Below are positions 54,051-64,000 of a stretch of 64,000 nt of DNA, piece after piece; the first letter of the stretch is position 1; each line of letters starts with the position of its first letter. A program made the translations under genes and the position numbers. The DNA lies in the NCBI GenBank assembly GCA_033239525.1, contig BSYO01000020.1, positions 12,154,308-12,218,307 of the forward strand, given 5' to 3'. The notes below the pieces were generated by a model. It did not search any database. It saw only the letters and a list, made by a program, of their open reading frames with translations, and was not told the DNA's origin. The DNA comes from Nepenthes gracilis. Its lineage: Eukaryota; Streptophyta; Magnoliopsida; Caryophyllales; Nepenthaceae.

Positions 54051-56649
54051 AGTCAGCATTTGAATTTTTCACATGTATCCAGAATTGTTTCAGATTAATT
54101 ATGGGAACACGTTATTTTTAGCTAGTAATTACCACCCAAATTTAATGAGGAGGCTGCCTAGCCAATAGTAATAAAGCTGCTTTGGTCATTTTCTGGATCT
54201 GAATTTTAGCCAACTAATGGCTATCCATTGGTTTCTTTTCATTTTCGGGTAATTAATCAATCAGATCAGGCTTTTCAGTTAATATTCCTAAGAGTTACTA
54301 TTCGATAGGCTGAATTTGGCTTTGCTTTTTCTTCTTTTGGGCAACTAAGATTTTAGACCTTAATCCAAGCTTGTGTTGGACAAATTGAGCTGGGTTGATC
54401 TATATTGGGTCGTACCTATCAATATCAATAAAAAATAGGGAAGGATTTAACTGCTTGATTCTCTTCTTCCTCATTGATTATTAGCGGTGGTGATAGAGAA
54501 CAACGTCAGCAATGCGGTTGATTCCTGCCAGGGTGCTCTCTCTCGGGGTCCATTGAAAATATGCAAATAAATGTGAAGATTTAAGGAAGGGAGGAGTAAC
54601 AGAAGCGAAAAAGAGGGAGAGAGGAAACAAGAACAATTGAGTAGAAAACTATGAAAGAGAAAGAAAGTGAAAGGGAGAAAATGAAAGAGGGAGATAGTTG
54701 GAGTGGAGAAGTAATTTAATATAAATTATTATTATTTGTTATTATTGTTGAATTATTATTATATTATATTATACTATATTATATTATATTATATTATATT
54801 ATATTATATTTATCATACTTTGACTAATATAGTAATGAGTATTTGGACATCCTAAAAAATAGTTACATCTAAAATTTTAAATCCAAAAACTAAATTTTTA
54901 ATATTTTAACCAAGAAATAATTATTTATCTAATTAAATATTATTATTTTTAATAACTTATTTTTTTTCATTATTCATATTTATGAAATAAATAATTTAAA
55001 AATATTTAAAATATTACATATTATATACTTTCTAAATTAAATTACTGGGATCTTCTAATTTAAATAATAATAATTATTATTATTTTTAAATTTATATTAT
55101 CTTATTATTTTATAAAAGAATGACCATTTTTACAACTTGATATCTATAAAAATATAAAAAATAATCTCACTTGGCATGGGATTGCTTCCCCTAGAACCTA
55201 ACTTTAGTAGGATCCTTGTCGAATTTGTCGCATGTATCTCTCTAAGAGAGATATGTAAGAAATTTATGTGGCTAAAACAATCACAAAAGCGGAATTTAAA
55301 ATTGATTAATATACCTCCGGCCATTTGGTGCTCTGTTTTTTAACTTACGATTCGGACTGGCTCCGTGCTTCTGGACACTCCTTCACTCGTTTAGATGGTG
55401 TATACCAGTTGGGATCGCGACAGTTCTTAACGCTTCAATTTATGCGTAAACCATCACCCGCCTCAACCGGCGTTTGGTACTCAAACCGAAAAAAATTGAT
55501 TAATTGATTTAATGGAAGAGTTATTACCACTTAATAGGACTACAAACGCCAAAGAATTAACCCAGTTAAACGCAGAAGGTTATAAAATGATCGAGGAAGA
55601 CGAAGAGAACGAAACCAAGAACGGCTCGAAATCGGCTCAGATCCGACTCGATGAAGCCGTTTGGCTCTAGCTCGGCTTGGCTCGATCGGCTCGTGGGCCA
55701 GACTCAGTTAATTGGGCCAGAATTTGGGCATGAAGCTTATAAGATATTAATTGAATCCATATCTCCCTAAGAAAAGTTAAAGGTATCTTTTCTAAAGGTT
55801 ACATTATCTGATGTTGGACCCTATCCTTTATTTTCGTCCACCACATATTTTTCATGGATTTATTTAGTACAACTTATGAACAAATTAAATTCAATGTATA
55901 ACGAGTCAAAACTATTTGATTTTTTTAAAATAAATTGGTCAATTTTTTTTACTAAATTACTTTTAATATTTATAATAAGTAATAATTTATAAGTTTTTGA
56001 AAATAATTCAAAAAGATTTTTTTTTTCAGAATTTTTTTTACTAAAACTCTATTTCTTATTGGAAAAATTATGATTCCTATTATCATGTGAATCGATAGAT
56101 ATACATCACATCATCTGATAATATCCCGAGATAAAATCAAAATACTTCTTTGGTTATTATACATATTAAGATTTTATTTTTTATTTTTTTACTTGAAAGG
56201 GATTTAGCATTTTCTAAATATTTTATCTAACAAAAGAAATTCACAATTAAAAAAAAAAAACATTACTATGTCCTAACTAGTATTTTTGTTTATATTGAAG
56301 ATATTATTATAATAATGTCTTAATAAATACGATATCTTGTTATAATTAGGATTTTACTTATAATATTATCATAATAATTTAGATATATTGAAGATATATT
56401 AGAAATATATTAAAGATATTATTATAATAAATTTTAATATGATATCTTGTCATAATTAAAATTTTACGTGTAATATTTTAAAGAACAAGTGAAACGGTTG
56501 CTCCCACTTGACTTAGGGGTAGTTTAGGTCTTCTAAGTTAACGAGATGACATGCAAACATTCAATGAAGTACAAGACAGGAAATAAGAAAAAAGAAATTT
56601 TATTTTATCAATGAAATGTGCTACAAGCATATTGAATGATACCCTTTGC
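54051..56649. other. AT-rich intergenic region
   Basis: No gene recognised. An (ATATT)n pentanucleotide repeat runs from about 54,748 to 54,812. 55,320-55,700 is G/C-richer, with GGCTCGAAATCGGCTCAG and CTCGGCTTGGCTCGATCGGC. Several stretches around 56,290-56,480 repeat GATATTATTATAATAA. Probably transposon debris. Confidence 0.6.
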
Positions 56650-58668
56650 CTTACCTTACCATCTGTACATATATTTATTGATAGTGTTTTTTGATGTGTG
56701 TGGCATTCCATGTCTGGGGACTAGTCTGCCTTTTTGGATGCGCAACTTATAGGCCCCATTTTGAAGGATGGTTGAGACCAAGAATAGGCCTTTTCAATTT
56801 AGGGAGATTTTATTCCAACCGGTATTTTTACCTGTGGACTCTATGCTCCTCAGTATTAGATCCCCCACCTCGAATTGTTACACTTTCACCTTCTCATTCT
56901 AGTATCGGACGACTATCTATTGGTACGCCACTATTATCAACCTTGCAAGGTCTCGGGCTTCTTCAAGCATATCAAGATTCTCTCGAAATCTTTGATCATT
57001 GTCGCTCGGATTGAAGCACTCAACCCGGAGACTTAGAAGTTTGACTTCCACCGGAATAATTGCCTTTACCCCATAGCACAGGCTGAATGACGTTTTTCTC
57101 GTGGGCTCCCTCGGAGTGGTTCTGTATGACCAGAGGATGGACGGTAGTTTTTGCACCCATGAGCCTCCGAAGTGTTTTAGCTTTGTCTTAAGTCAATGTA
57201 GGATAGTGCAATTTGTGACCTCCACCTGCTCGTCGCTTTGTGGGTATGCGATCAATATGTCGACCAGCCTGATCCTCATACTGGTACAGTACTTACTAAA
57301 CAGCTTCCCAGTGAATTTGGTCCCATTGTCCGTCACGATACACTTGAGAATCCCAAACCTGCATACAATATTCTGTCGGATAAATTCTGTAGTATTCTGC
57401 TCTGTAATTTTTGCTAGTGGCACTGCCTCGACCCATTTGGTGAAGTAATCGATCCCAACGATTATGAACTTTCTCTGCTCGGTCGCCACTGGAAGAGGTC
57501 CGAGAATATCAAGACCCCATTGAGCAAAGGGCCCTGGTGATTGCAATACTCGAAGTTCAGTGTGGGGTTGGTGAATCATGTTACTGTGAATTTGACAATT
57601 TTTACACTTGCACAGAAAGTCTCTGGCGTCGTACTTCATGGTCAGCCAATAGTACCCCTCCCTCATGAACTTGAAGGTGAGGTTCTTGTCTCCAATGTGG
57701 GATTCACAAATCCCAAGGTGCACATCTTAGAGAGCGTAATCTGCCTCCTCGAGAGTGAGATACCGTAGGAGAGGGGTCAAGAACCCGCGCCGGTACAATT
57801 GACCATCCATGATAGTGTACTAACCCACTGTCTTCTTCACCTTCTTGGCTGCGTCCGCGTCCTCAAGTAATGTCCCCTCGGACAAATATCTCAAGTAGGG
57901 AGTCATCCAAGTGCTGCTGCTCGAAACTTGCATCACTTCTGGCTTGGGATCTTCGATACTCGACTTGTGCACGACTTCTTGCATTCCTCGAGCATACTAC
58001 TCTGGGTCTCCGGAAGTTGTTGCCCTTGCCAACATGTTGGCCTTCCCGTTCTCTTCTCTTGGGATATAGACAAATTCTACATTTTCAAAGTCTGTGGTCA
58101 AGCCTTGGACCTTTAAGAGATATTTGGAGAGTTGTGGGCTATTAATCTCAAAATGTCCGCGGACTTTGTTAACGACCAATTCAGAGTCACTATAGGCAAC
58201 CAAGTTTTTAGCAGAGTATTCCTTTGCTAATCGGAGTTCTGCTAGCAATGCCTCGTACTCCATGGTGTTGTTTGTGACTAAGAATCAAATGGCCATTGAA
58301 TACTTTATCTCTGAGCCCTCGAGCATTCGCAACACAATACCAGCTCCACAATCGTCCTTCATTGAAGAGTTGTCCACATGCAATGTCCATATTGTTGTGT
58401 TGTAACAGTACGTCCCCTGGTCCGTCATGAATGACATGTACTTCTCGTCTTCGGTGCTCATCTTTATTTGATTGTAACCCAAATACACATCCATAAAATT
58501 TAAAAGTTCATGGTTGGACGTGGAGTATACAAGTTGATCTATCCTAAGCAGGGGAAGTTGTCTTTGGGGCATGCTTTATTGAGGTCTGTAAAGTCCACGA
58601 ATATCCTCCACTTCTTGTTATTCTTCTTCATCATGATCACGTTTGAGAGCCAGTACGGGTACTGTACC
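56650..58668 (-). mobile_element. Tat/Retand-like Ty3/gypsy pol fragment
   Basis: Minus strand from 58,668 downward gives RT start (VQYPYWLSNVIMMKKNNKKW, DFTDLNKACPKDNFP, FMDVYLGYNQIKM, to about 58,400). Then there is an abrupt jump to RNase H (DDCGAGIVLRMLEG, NTMEYEALLAELRLAKEY, SDSELVVNKVRGHFEI, VEFVYIPREENGKANMLARA; 58,370-57,997). Integrase (zinc region FLCKCKNCQIHSN, core WGLDILGPLPVA, YFTKWVEAVPLAKITEQ, VTDNGTKFTG; 57,723-57,193) and its C-terminus (ILWSYRTTPREPTRKTSF, near 57,100; FEVGDLILRSIE, about 56,850) follow. The RNase H type and TKWVEA wording fit the Tat lineage (Ogre/Retand). RT motifs after QIKM are deleted, and the 5' side is cut by the LTR at 58,669. Stops occur. Confidence 0.85.
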
Positions 58669-58882
58669 TGTAACATCCCGAAATCCTGAAATATTTTTAT
58701 CGGACTAAATTAAGATTAATTATTATTTTTGGTAATTTTGGGTAAATCGGATATGAGAAAAATTAATTGAATATTATGAAAATTTTGAAGAATATTGGAT
58801 CTGATGGACCGGCATCTGAAGTGAGCCCGTACGGCCGCCTGAATATCGATTTTGGGTTTTTGTGATTAAAGAAAAATAGATG

Positions 58883-58976
58883 TATATATATATATATATA
58901 TATAATGTGTGTATATAATATATATATAATATATATATATGTGTGTGTGTGTGTGTAACGTGCGTGTGTGTTGCGT

Positions 58977-59010
<34 letters not shown>
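58883..59010. repeat. TA, TG and (TAA)n compound microsatellite in LTR C
   Basis: (TA)n from about 58,883 to 58,938, a (TG)n stretch at about 58,940-58,957, then about ten TAA/AAT units (58,978-59,010). Same position as in copies A and B. The two 120-176-codon minus-strand frames across it are artefacts. Confidence 0.9.
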
Positions 59011-59598
59011 GAAAGTTAAAAAAGAATGAGAAGGCGGAAACGGGAGAGAGAGCAGCGTGAGGGTTTCGGCAGAGGAGAGAAAGAGAGAGAGCGGGGCGAG
59101 CGGTGCCGGTGGAGGCAGCGCCCGGCATCGGGCATGTGGCTGGAGACGGCCGTGCAAGGCCGTGGCTAGCTGGGTGTCACGGTGGAGGGGCGGCAGCACC
59201 GTGGGAGCTTCGGTGAGAGGAAGAGTTCGCGAAGGAGAAAAGGGGAAAATGGAGGCCTTCGGGTCCGATTCCGAGCTCGAGCTAGTTGAGAAAACGTAGA
59301 GCACGTCGAGGCAAGTGTTCTCATACCCACTTCTCGTTCTCTTTCGATGTTTTGTGTATTTTTGTTGGGTATTTTGTGTCGATACCCACGGGGAATGTTA
59401 GGACATTGAAAACCCATACCTTGAGGTCCATGAAAATGTGGTTAGTTGTCCGATTCGTGTCCGATTCGCCCGGGTGGGTTTTACCGAAACCCTAACCTAC
59501 GGGATTTTGGGGGTTTCCCGTCTCCCGGCCCCGTATCATGAAATTGACCCCAAAATTGGAAAGCCCACGTCCCAAATATGAACATATGTCGGCCGCGG

Positions 59599-59990
59599 GT
59601 CCGATCTCGCACGTTTGGACCCGTTCGCGGCGTCCGAGCCCATTAAAGGGGCGCTCATCCTTTGTTCACCCGAGACCGAAGGTGGACTTTACGCGTTGTC
59701 GCCTTCGGGAAATGTTGAAAGAACCCTAGAATATGAATACCCGTATCCCAATTGTGTGTACACATCGACCGGATGCCGAATCTCGCAAGATTTGACCGTT
59801 CGTGGCATCCGGAGCCTTGATAATGTCCCGTTGTCGATAATCCGGAAATGAATGGGAAGTTGTGTACTTCCACCCTCGTGACAAGTAAATCGAACCCCAA
59901 ATGTGTAATCCCGTACAAAATGTACGCATTTAATCCACCGGACGTCCGATTTTCCAAGTATCGAACGCCAGACGGCGTCCGGTGTTCAAG
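59599..59990. repeat. Three ~170-176-bp tandem repeats in LTR C with inverted cores
   Basis: Related cores at 59,599-59,640, 59,772-59,816 and 59,940-59,986. Each begins (T/A)(G/C)(T/C)CCGA(T/A), continues TCTCGCA or TTTCCAA, and ends (G/C)G(C/T)(G/A)TCCG(A/G). The flanks are GTCC or ATGCC at the left and GGCGTCC or GGCATCC at the right, so each core can fold on itself. Offsets between cores are 176 and 170 bp. Confidence 0.65.
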
Positions 59991-61628
59991 AGAAATCCGA
60001 TAATGTTTACCCAAAACGAGACAAGAAATACAAAGTGAAATGTGATCCCAATTGTAATGAAAGAACGTTTAAATGATTAACGTAAATGTAAGCCCCGAAT
60101 ATGAATCCAGGTGTCTTTGGAGGCAAAGGAATGAGTCTCGGAGGTTCCAAAGTGACTTGTGATCATTTGAGGTAAGAATCGATCTCTTTTGGGAACTTGA
60201 GTTGATTATGGTGACTAAGGGAACCTGGATCCCGTAGAAAGTGGAAGCGAACTTGTGATGACTTGGATTAAGGGAATTGAGTCCCATTGGATATTGAGAT
60301 CCTCGACGTGCATGGAAGGGAGTCCACATTGTGCTTGAGATGATGTAATCTCTGGATGGAGATGTGATTGATGATGTAATCTCCCGGTTGGAGATGATTG
60401 TGATGGGAATGAGGTTTCAGAGATTCGATTGTGTATGGCAAATGTGGATTTTCCCTCCAAGTGTCGAACCTAACCTTGAAACTAGGACCCGAGTCATATG
60501 GGTAGTATTCTTTAGTGTACCATGTCCATCGTGGTGGGAACCCGAGGGATACTTGGCCACGTATTCCGGCCGCTCGTGTGAGCGGTGATGTCCGTGGTAC
60601 GCTTTAGGAAACTACTTGTGGAAGGACGATGATTGCCACGGACCCCGGGGTGTGGGGTGTGTCGACACTACATATTGAGATGTAGTTGTCGGTGATGATT
60701 GTTGCATGGATGCAACCGAGGGTCGTGTGCTACCGACCGAAAGTAGTAGCCGTGGCTTTAGAATGTGTAGCGAACACATTCCTGTCCTCGTTCTCTCGCA
60801 TCGTTGGTTAGTACGATCTACTAGCCGGGGTCCGCAAAGATGATGTAATAAAGAAAATGAATAATGTCCAATTGATGAACCCGTGAATCAAACGATTCGA
60901 GACAGAACCATGAACTGTAATGAGAATCTTGCGAATCTAAATAGATGAAACCGTGAGAACTGTAGGGATCGAGTGATCCCAGTTGCTTCCCATTCCCTGT
61001 CCTGTTCCTTGATTGGAGAGTGTGTGTATCCCCTCTCGTTTCAGTTCTTGTACGTGTCTTGGAGGGGTGTTTATGATTACATTTCACGAGTTGTTGGCTC
61101 ACTCTTGCTGCATTTGATGTTTTTCCTTTCGAGATGAGAACACTTAGCCGGGCGCAGTTGTCGGAGAGCAAGGAGACGCTTGCTTGATGTGATTACCGGA
61201 CGGTGGGTTATCAAGATCCGACTCAAAGTTGGCTCGAGCGTGGACAAATTTGGATGGACGTGGCTTGTTGTTATTTTATGATTTAGTTGTGCTTCCGCGT
61301 TTGTATATTTATGTTTGGAGTTTTGTCTAATTAGATGGCATCTCTCTAGATCCAGTACTGTAGGTTGTGTACTGTGTTGGAGCCATGGATGATATGGCTG
61401 TGTTGTGATCCTGTGTGGCATGTTGTAGGCTTTGAGTTAAGCCTTTTGATTAGATGTGTGCTTGTTGCAGGTTGATATTTTAAGCAGGTTGTATTTCGGT
61501 TTTCGTCCAGTTGCAGAGGAAACTCTGCCGGATTTTCTGTAGAATCCATAGCATTAATTACGGGCTCTAGGGTGTGTTTAGGCATTGACGGAGGTTATTC
61601 AATAGAGAATAATCCGTTCCGTCACAGT

Positions 61629-61639
61629 TGGTATCAGAG
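61629..61639 (+). promoter_or_regulatory. Primer binding site (initiator tRNA-Met type)
   Basis: TGGTATCAGAG begins 2 nt after the LTR end. It fixes the element in plus orientation and marks 61,627 as the start of the internal region. Confidence 0.85.
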
Positions 61640-64000
61640 AATAAGAGAGATGCCTAGGTTTGATCTGAATCATATGCGGAAGCTTAGGTTTGATAAAGAT
61701 TGATCGTTTTCGCGAATGAAGGCTTGTGAGGACCAAGTTAGTCCGGGTAGTTTCGGTTACCCAAGTCCTAGAACTTAGATTAGCGCTAAGTTAGAAGCGA
61801 TAATTTAATTCGGATGGCTAGCCTACACGTCCTAGCTTGTGTTCTAGGAGTGGCTTGATCCGAATTGCTTCGGTTCCAAGAAAATATTAGTAGCGGCTCC
61901 TGAATGGGGACTACTAGTATTGGATTGCCGACGGTAGGTCGAGAGAAAGAATGGTGTGTTGAGACACCTAAGTAGTCGAATTTGACTAGTATCAATTGGG
62001 ACCTTGGACCGATCAGGGTTGATTCGAGGCCTTGGATAATTAATCTCGGTTTGAGGTTTAAGTTTGATTGGTTCTTGGTTGAAGTGCTTGGATCGGTACC
62101 TTGCTTCGAAGGGTTGCTAGGCTAACCTAGGAAGCGTGATGAATTGGGTGGAGTTAAGTTTGGGCATATGAAGCTCTAGGTTGGAAATTCATGAAGTGTC
62201 TAGACTTGTGGGCAGTCTAGATCCTTAAGATTGAGATGTGGATTTTGAGGTTAAAGATATCGTTGTGGTGACCCCATGTCTGATAGAAGACACGGCGTGC
62301 TGCCCCGTGATAGATAGGAAGTGAAGTTGACCTCGGGTGGTTGACGTGAGAAAGATCTTGGGTCTCGAGGATTAAGAAATATGGTCCCATGTATTATGGA
62401 AGCTTCTTGAATTGATTTTGTGTCGATGAGGCTCTTGGGAGCGTGTCTCAATGGTGGATAGTCCGATCTCGAGATTTAAGGATATCTTTAGTCCTGGACA
62501 GGTGGTGAAAAGGTTCGGTGTTTTAAATCGGAGTCCTAAGATTTGAGCTCAATGTGTTAATGTCACCTGTCGTGGCAAGAGGTAAGGTTCATGGGTTTAA
62601 TATTGTGATCTGATGTTGTTTTGAGGATTCCAAACCCATGTTGGGATTGTGGTTGAGATTGTGTAATTGGGAGGATCTAGACTTGGCAGTAATGTCAAGA
62701 GCGACCTAGTATTCAGAAAGGCGAAAGGAAATATGGCAGCAGCTATTCACGGATGAATCTTGGACAGATGCCTTTCTGAAGAGATTTTGAAACTATGATC
62801 TAAGTTATAGATAGTACGGGTGTTGGATTGAGAATGGTTGTATCCTCTGATTTTGGAATGAGGAAATCCAGCACCATAGGATCAGAGCTCGGCGATGGTG
62901 GTGCATGCAGAAATTTGTGGATTGCCGAGATTGGAAATGAAATCTCTCAAGCGTGATGTCACAACACTTGCTTCTTGGGGACCCTGAGTATGTTTATGGT
63001 TTTGTGATTCCAGGGGTTAAGGATCTAAGTCCGATACAAGTGGTATCGAGGTTGTGATATCCTTGGAGCTTGTGAATATGATTGGTTGGGTTAATTTGAA
63101 TCGTCTTGTGGTGTCAATCTTGTCGTGACGTTTAAATGATTCGGTCAGTAAGTTATCGGATTGATTGCCTAGTAATTGAATCGTGCAATTTTGGGTATGA
63201 ACTTGAGATAGTTAAAGTGTTAAGCCATGATCTCGATCTTAATAGTAGTTCGGTGGGATGACTGCGGTGCTAATTTGGTCGGATTGGTAAAAGATAACAT
63301 TCGACAATCGGGTTGTGGGATTTGGAGCATGAGTTTGAATTGATCGAGGTATCAAGAAATTGATATCGTCTTTCTTGTAAATCAATTGATCGAGGATGTT
63401 ATCGAAAGGGAAGAGTGGTCGAGTTATCTTATGATCGGTAATTCGAGGTCATATCAATCAATGCCAACCGTTGAGGATTTTAGGTAGGGCCGTGGAAGTA
63501 TCGGCTTTGGTACTATGGTTGAATATTTGAGAAACTTTGAGGTAAATAGATGGACCGATAAGGTGTTTTACTAATTTCAAAATTGGCTAGGAGACTAATG
63601 ATTGGATGATCAAAGCCATGGGACGGATGGGCATAGTCCGTGAGCCGTCGTGAAGGCTTGATGAATTCTAAAGATCGATCCGGGTCCGTAATGGGACCGT
63701 TGTGGATCAATAGGAGTTGTAGCCCCGACGGTATCGGGTCAAGGATACGGTCACCGTAAGTCCGTAAAACGCCCGTTTGGGTCTTGTTGGATCGATGGCG
63801 TTTCATGAAGTATTATGAGATGATCTTTCACCACGCCTCGGGTCGATGTTGAAGTAGCTTCATGTGATAATCGGGGAATTTCAAGGATATCGATGGTGTG
63901 TGCAATCATCTTTGATCTAATTGGATAGGGTGATTGATGTTCGTGACATTGGGTTGACCCCTAATGGGTCCGATGAGTTCTCGTGGAAAGTAATATCTTT
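61640..64000 (+). mobile_element. Internal 5' region of the long-LTR element, non-coding as far as seen
   Basis: 2.36 kb following the primer site with no open frame of note on the plus strand and no Gag motif. The text is G/T-rich and repeats loose phrases such as GGATCTAAGTCCGATAC, AAGTGGTATCGAGGTTG, TCCTTGGAGCTTG and GATCTCGAGATTTAAGGATA. Either a very long leader before gag (beyond the window) or a non-autonomous (LARD-like) interior. Confidence 0.65.

Larger units (their letters stand above)
58669..61626 (+). mobile_element. Complete 5' LTR, copy C (2,958 bp), of a long-LTR gypsy element
   Basis: TGTAACATCCCG...CCGTTCCGTCACA, followed two bases later by a primer site. It interrupts the minus-strand RT open frame of the Tat-like element, so the left boundary is exact. 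Less AT-rich and less decayed than copies A and B, hence younger. Contains a TA/TG plus (TAA)n microsatellite, a GA-rich block, ~170-176-bp tandem repeats, and GAGCCATGGATGATATGGCT near the end. The long LTR with this primer site and the integrase scrap beside the 13.7-kb tail suggest the Tekay/Del clade. Confidence 0.85.

Noticed and set aside
58763..59304. 121- and 176-codon minus-strand frames
   Set aside because: Cross the TA/TG/TAA microsatellite of LTR C; no conserved motif.
61640..64000. Host gene on the minus strand (60-97-codon frames)
   Set aside because: Short, no motifs, and located inside the element directly after its primer site.

Overview
The window is nuclear DNA of a flowering plant, most likely a eudicot. 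The evidence is plant-type retrotransposons (LINE, Ty1/copia, Ty3/gypsy of several clades), short AT-rich introns, and fragments of plant gene families (IQD, SMXL, MAG2/RINT1-like). I cannot name the species. Nearly all of it is transposon-derived, with old copies heavily broken by stops. There are no operons, rRNA genes or CRISPR arrays, and I recognised no tRNA gene.

Layout. 1-2.3 kb: decayed gypsy chromovirus pol (+) and a possible LTR stub. 2.3-4.25 kb: 3' half of a LINE (-) with a duplicated 3' end. 4.25-8.25 kb: decayed Ty1/copia element (-) with all main domains. 11.2-11.7 kb: two exons of an IQD gene (-). 13.0-17.0 kb: gypsy integrase scrap, LTR tail, and two copies of a 0.3-0.4 kb repeat flanking a ~1 kb minisatellite. 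17.3-17.7 kb: last two exons of a small conserved gene (-). 19.5-22.4 kb: chimeric retroelement (-) made of a copia LTR and gag, a MAG2/RINT1-like host fragment, and the 3' end and LTR of another family. 23.4-25.2 kb: two LTR-like blocks. 26.3-40.8 kb: a host MutY-type adenine DNA glycosylase gene (-), seven exons with compatible splice phases. Its 10.8-kb intron 1 holds two ~1.55-kb direct repeats around a 4.5-kb tandem array. Its exon 1 has a frameshift beside the catalytic helix.

43.8-54 kb: two old long LTRs of one family around a 4.45-kb two-LTR element without recognisable pol. That element carries an SMXL (Clp-like strigolactone/karrikin repressor) fragment. 56.65-58.67 kb: Tat/Retand-like gypsy pol (-) with an internal deletion, cut in its RT by a long-LTR element whose complete 2,958-bp 5' LTR, primer binding site and first 2.4 kb run to the window end.

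The MutY gene is the only substantially complete host gene; IQD and the 17.3-kb gene are partial. The most interesting system-level signal is a pair of related non-autonomous LTR elements (19.5-20.9 kb and 47.0-51.5 kb). They share the same 3' end and each carries a different host gene fragment, which suggests a gene-capturing LTR family. Protein names rest on recognition of motifs in the translation, not on database searches.
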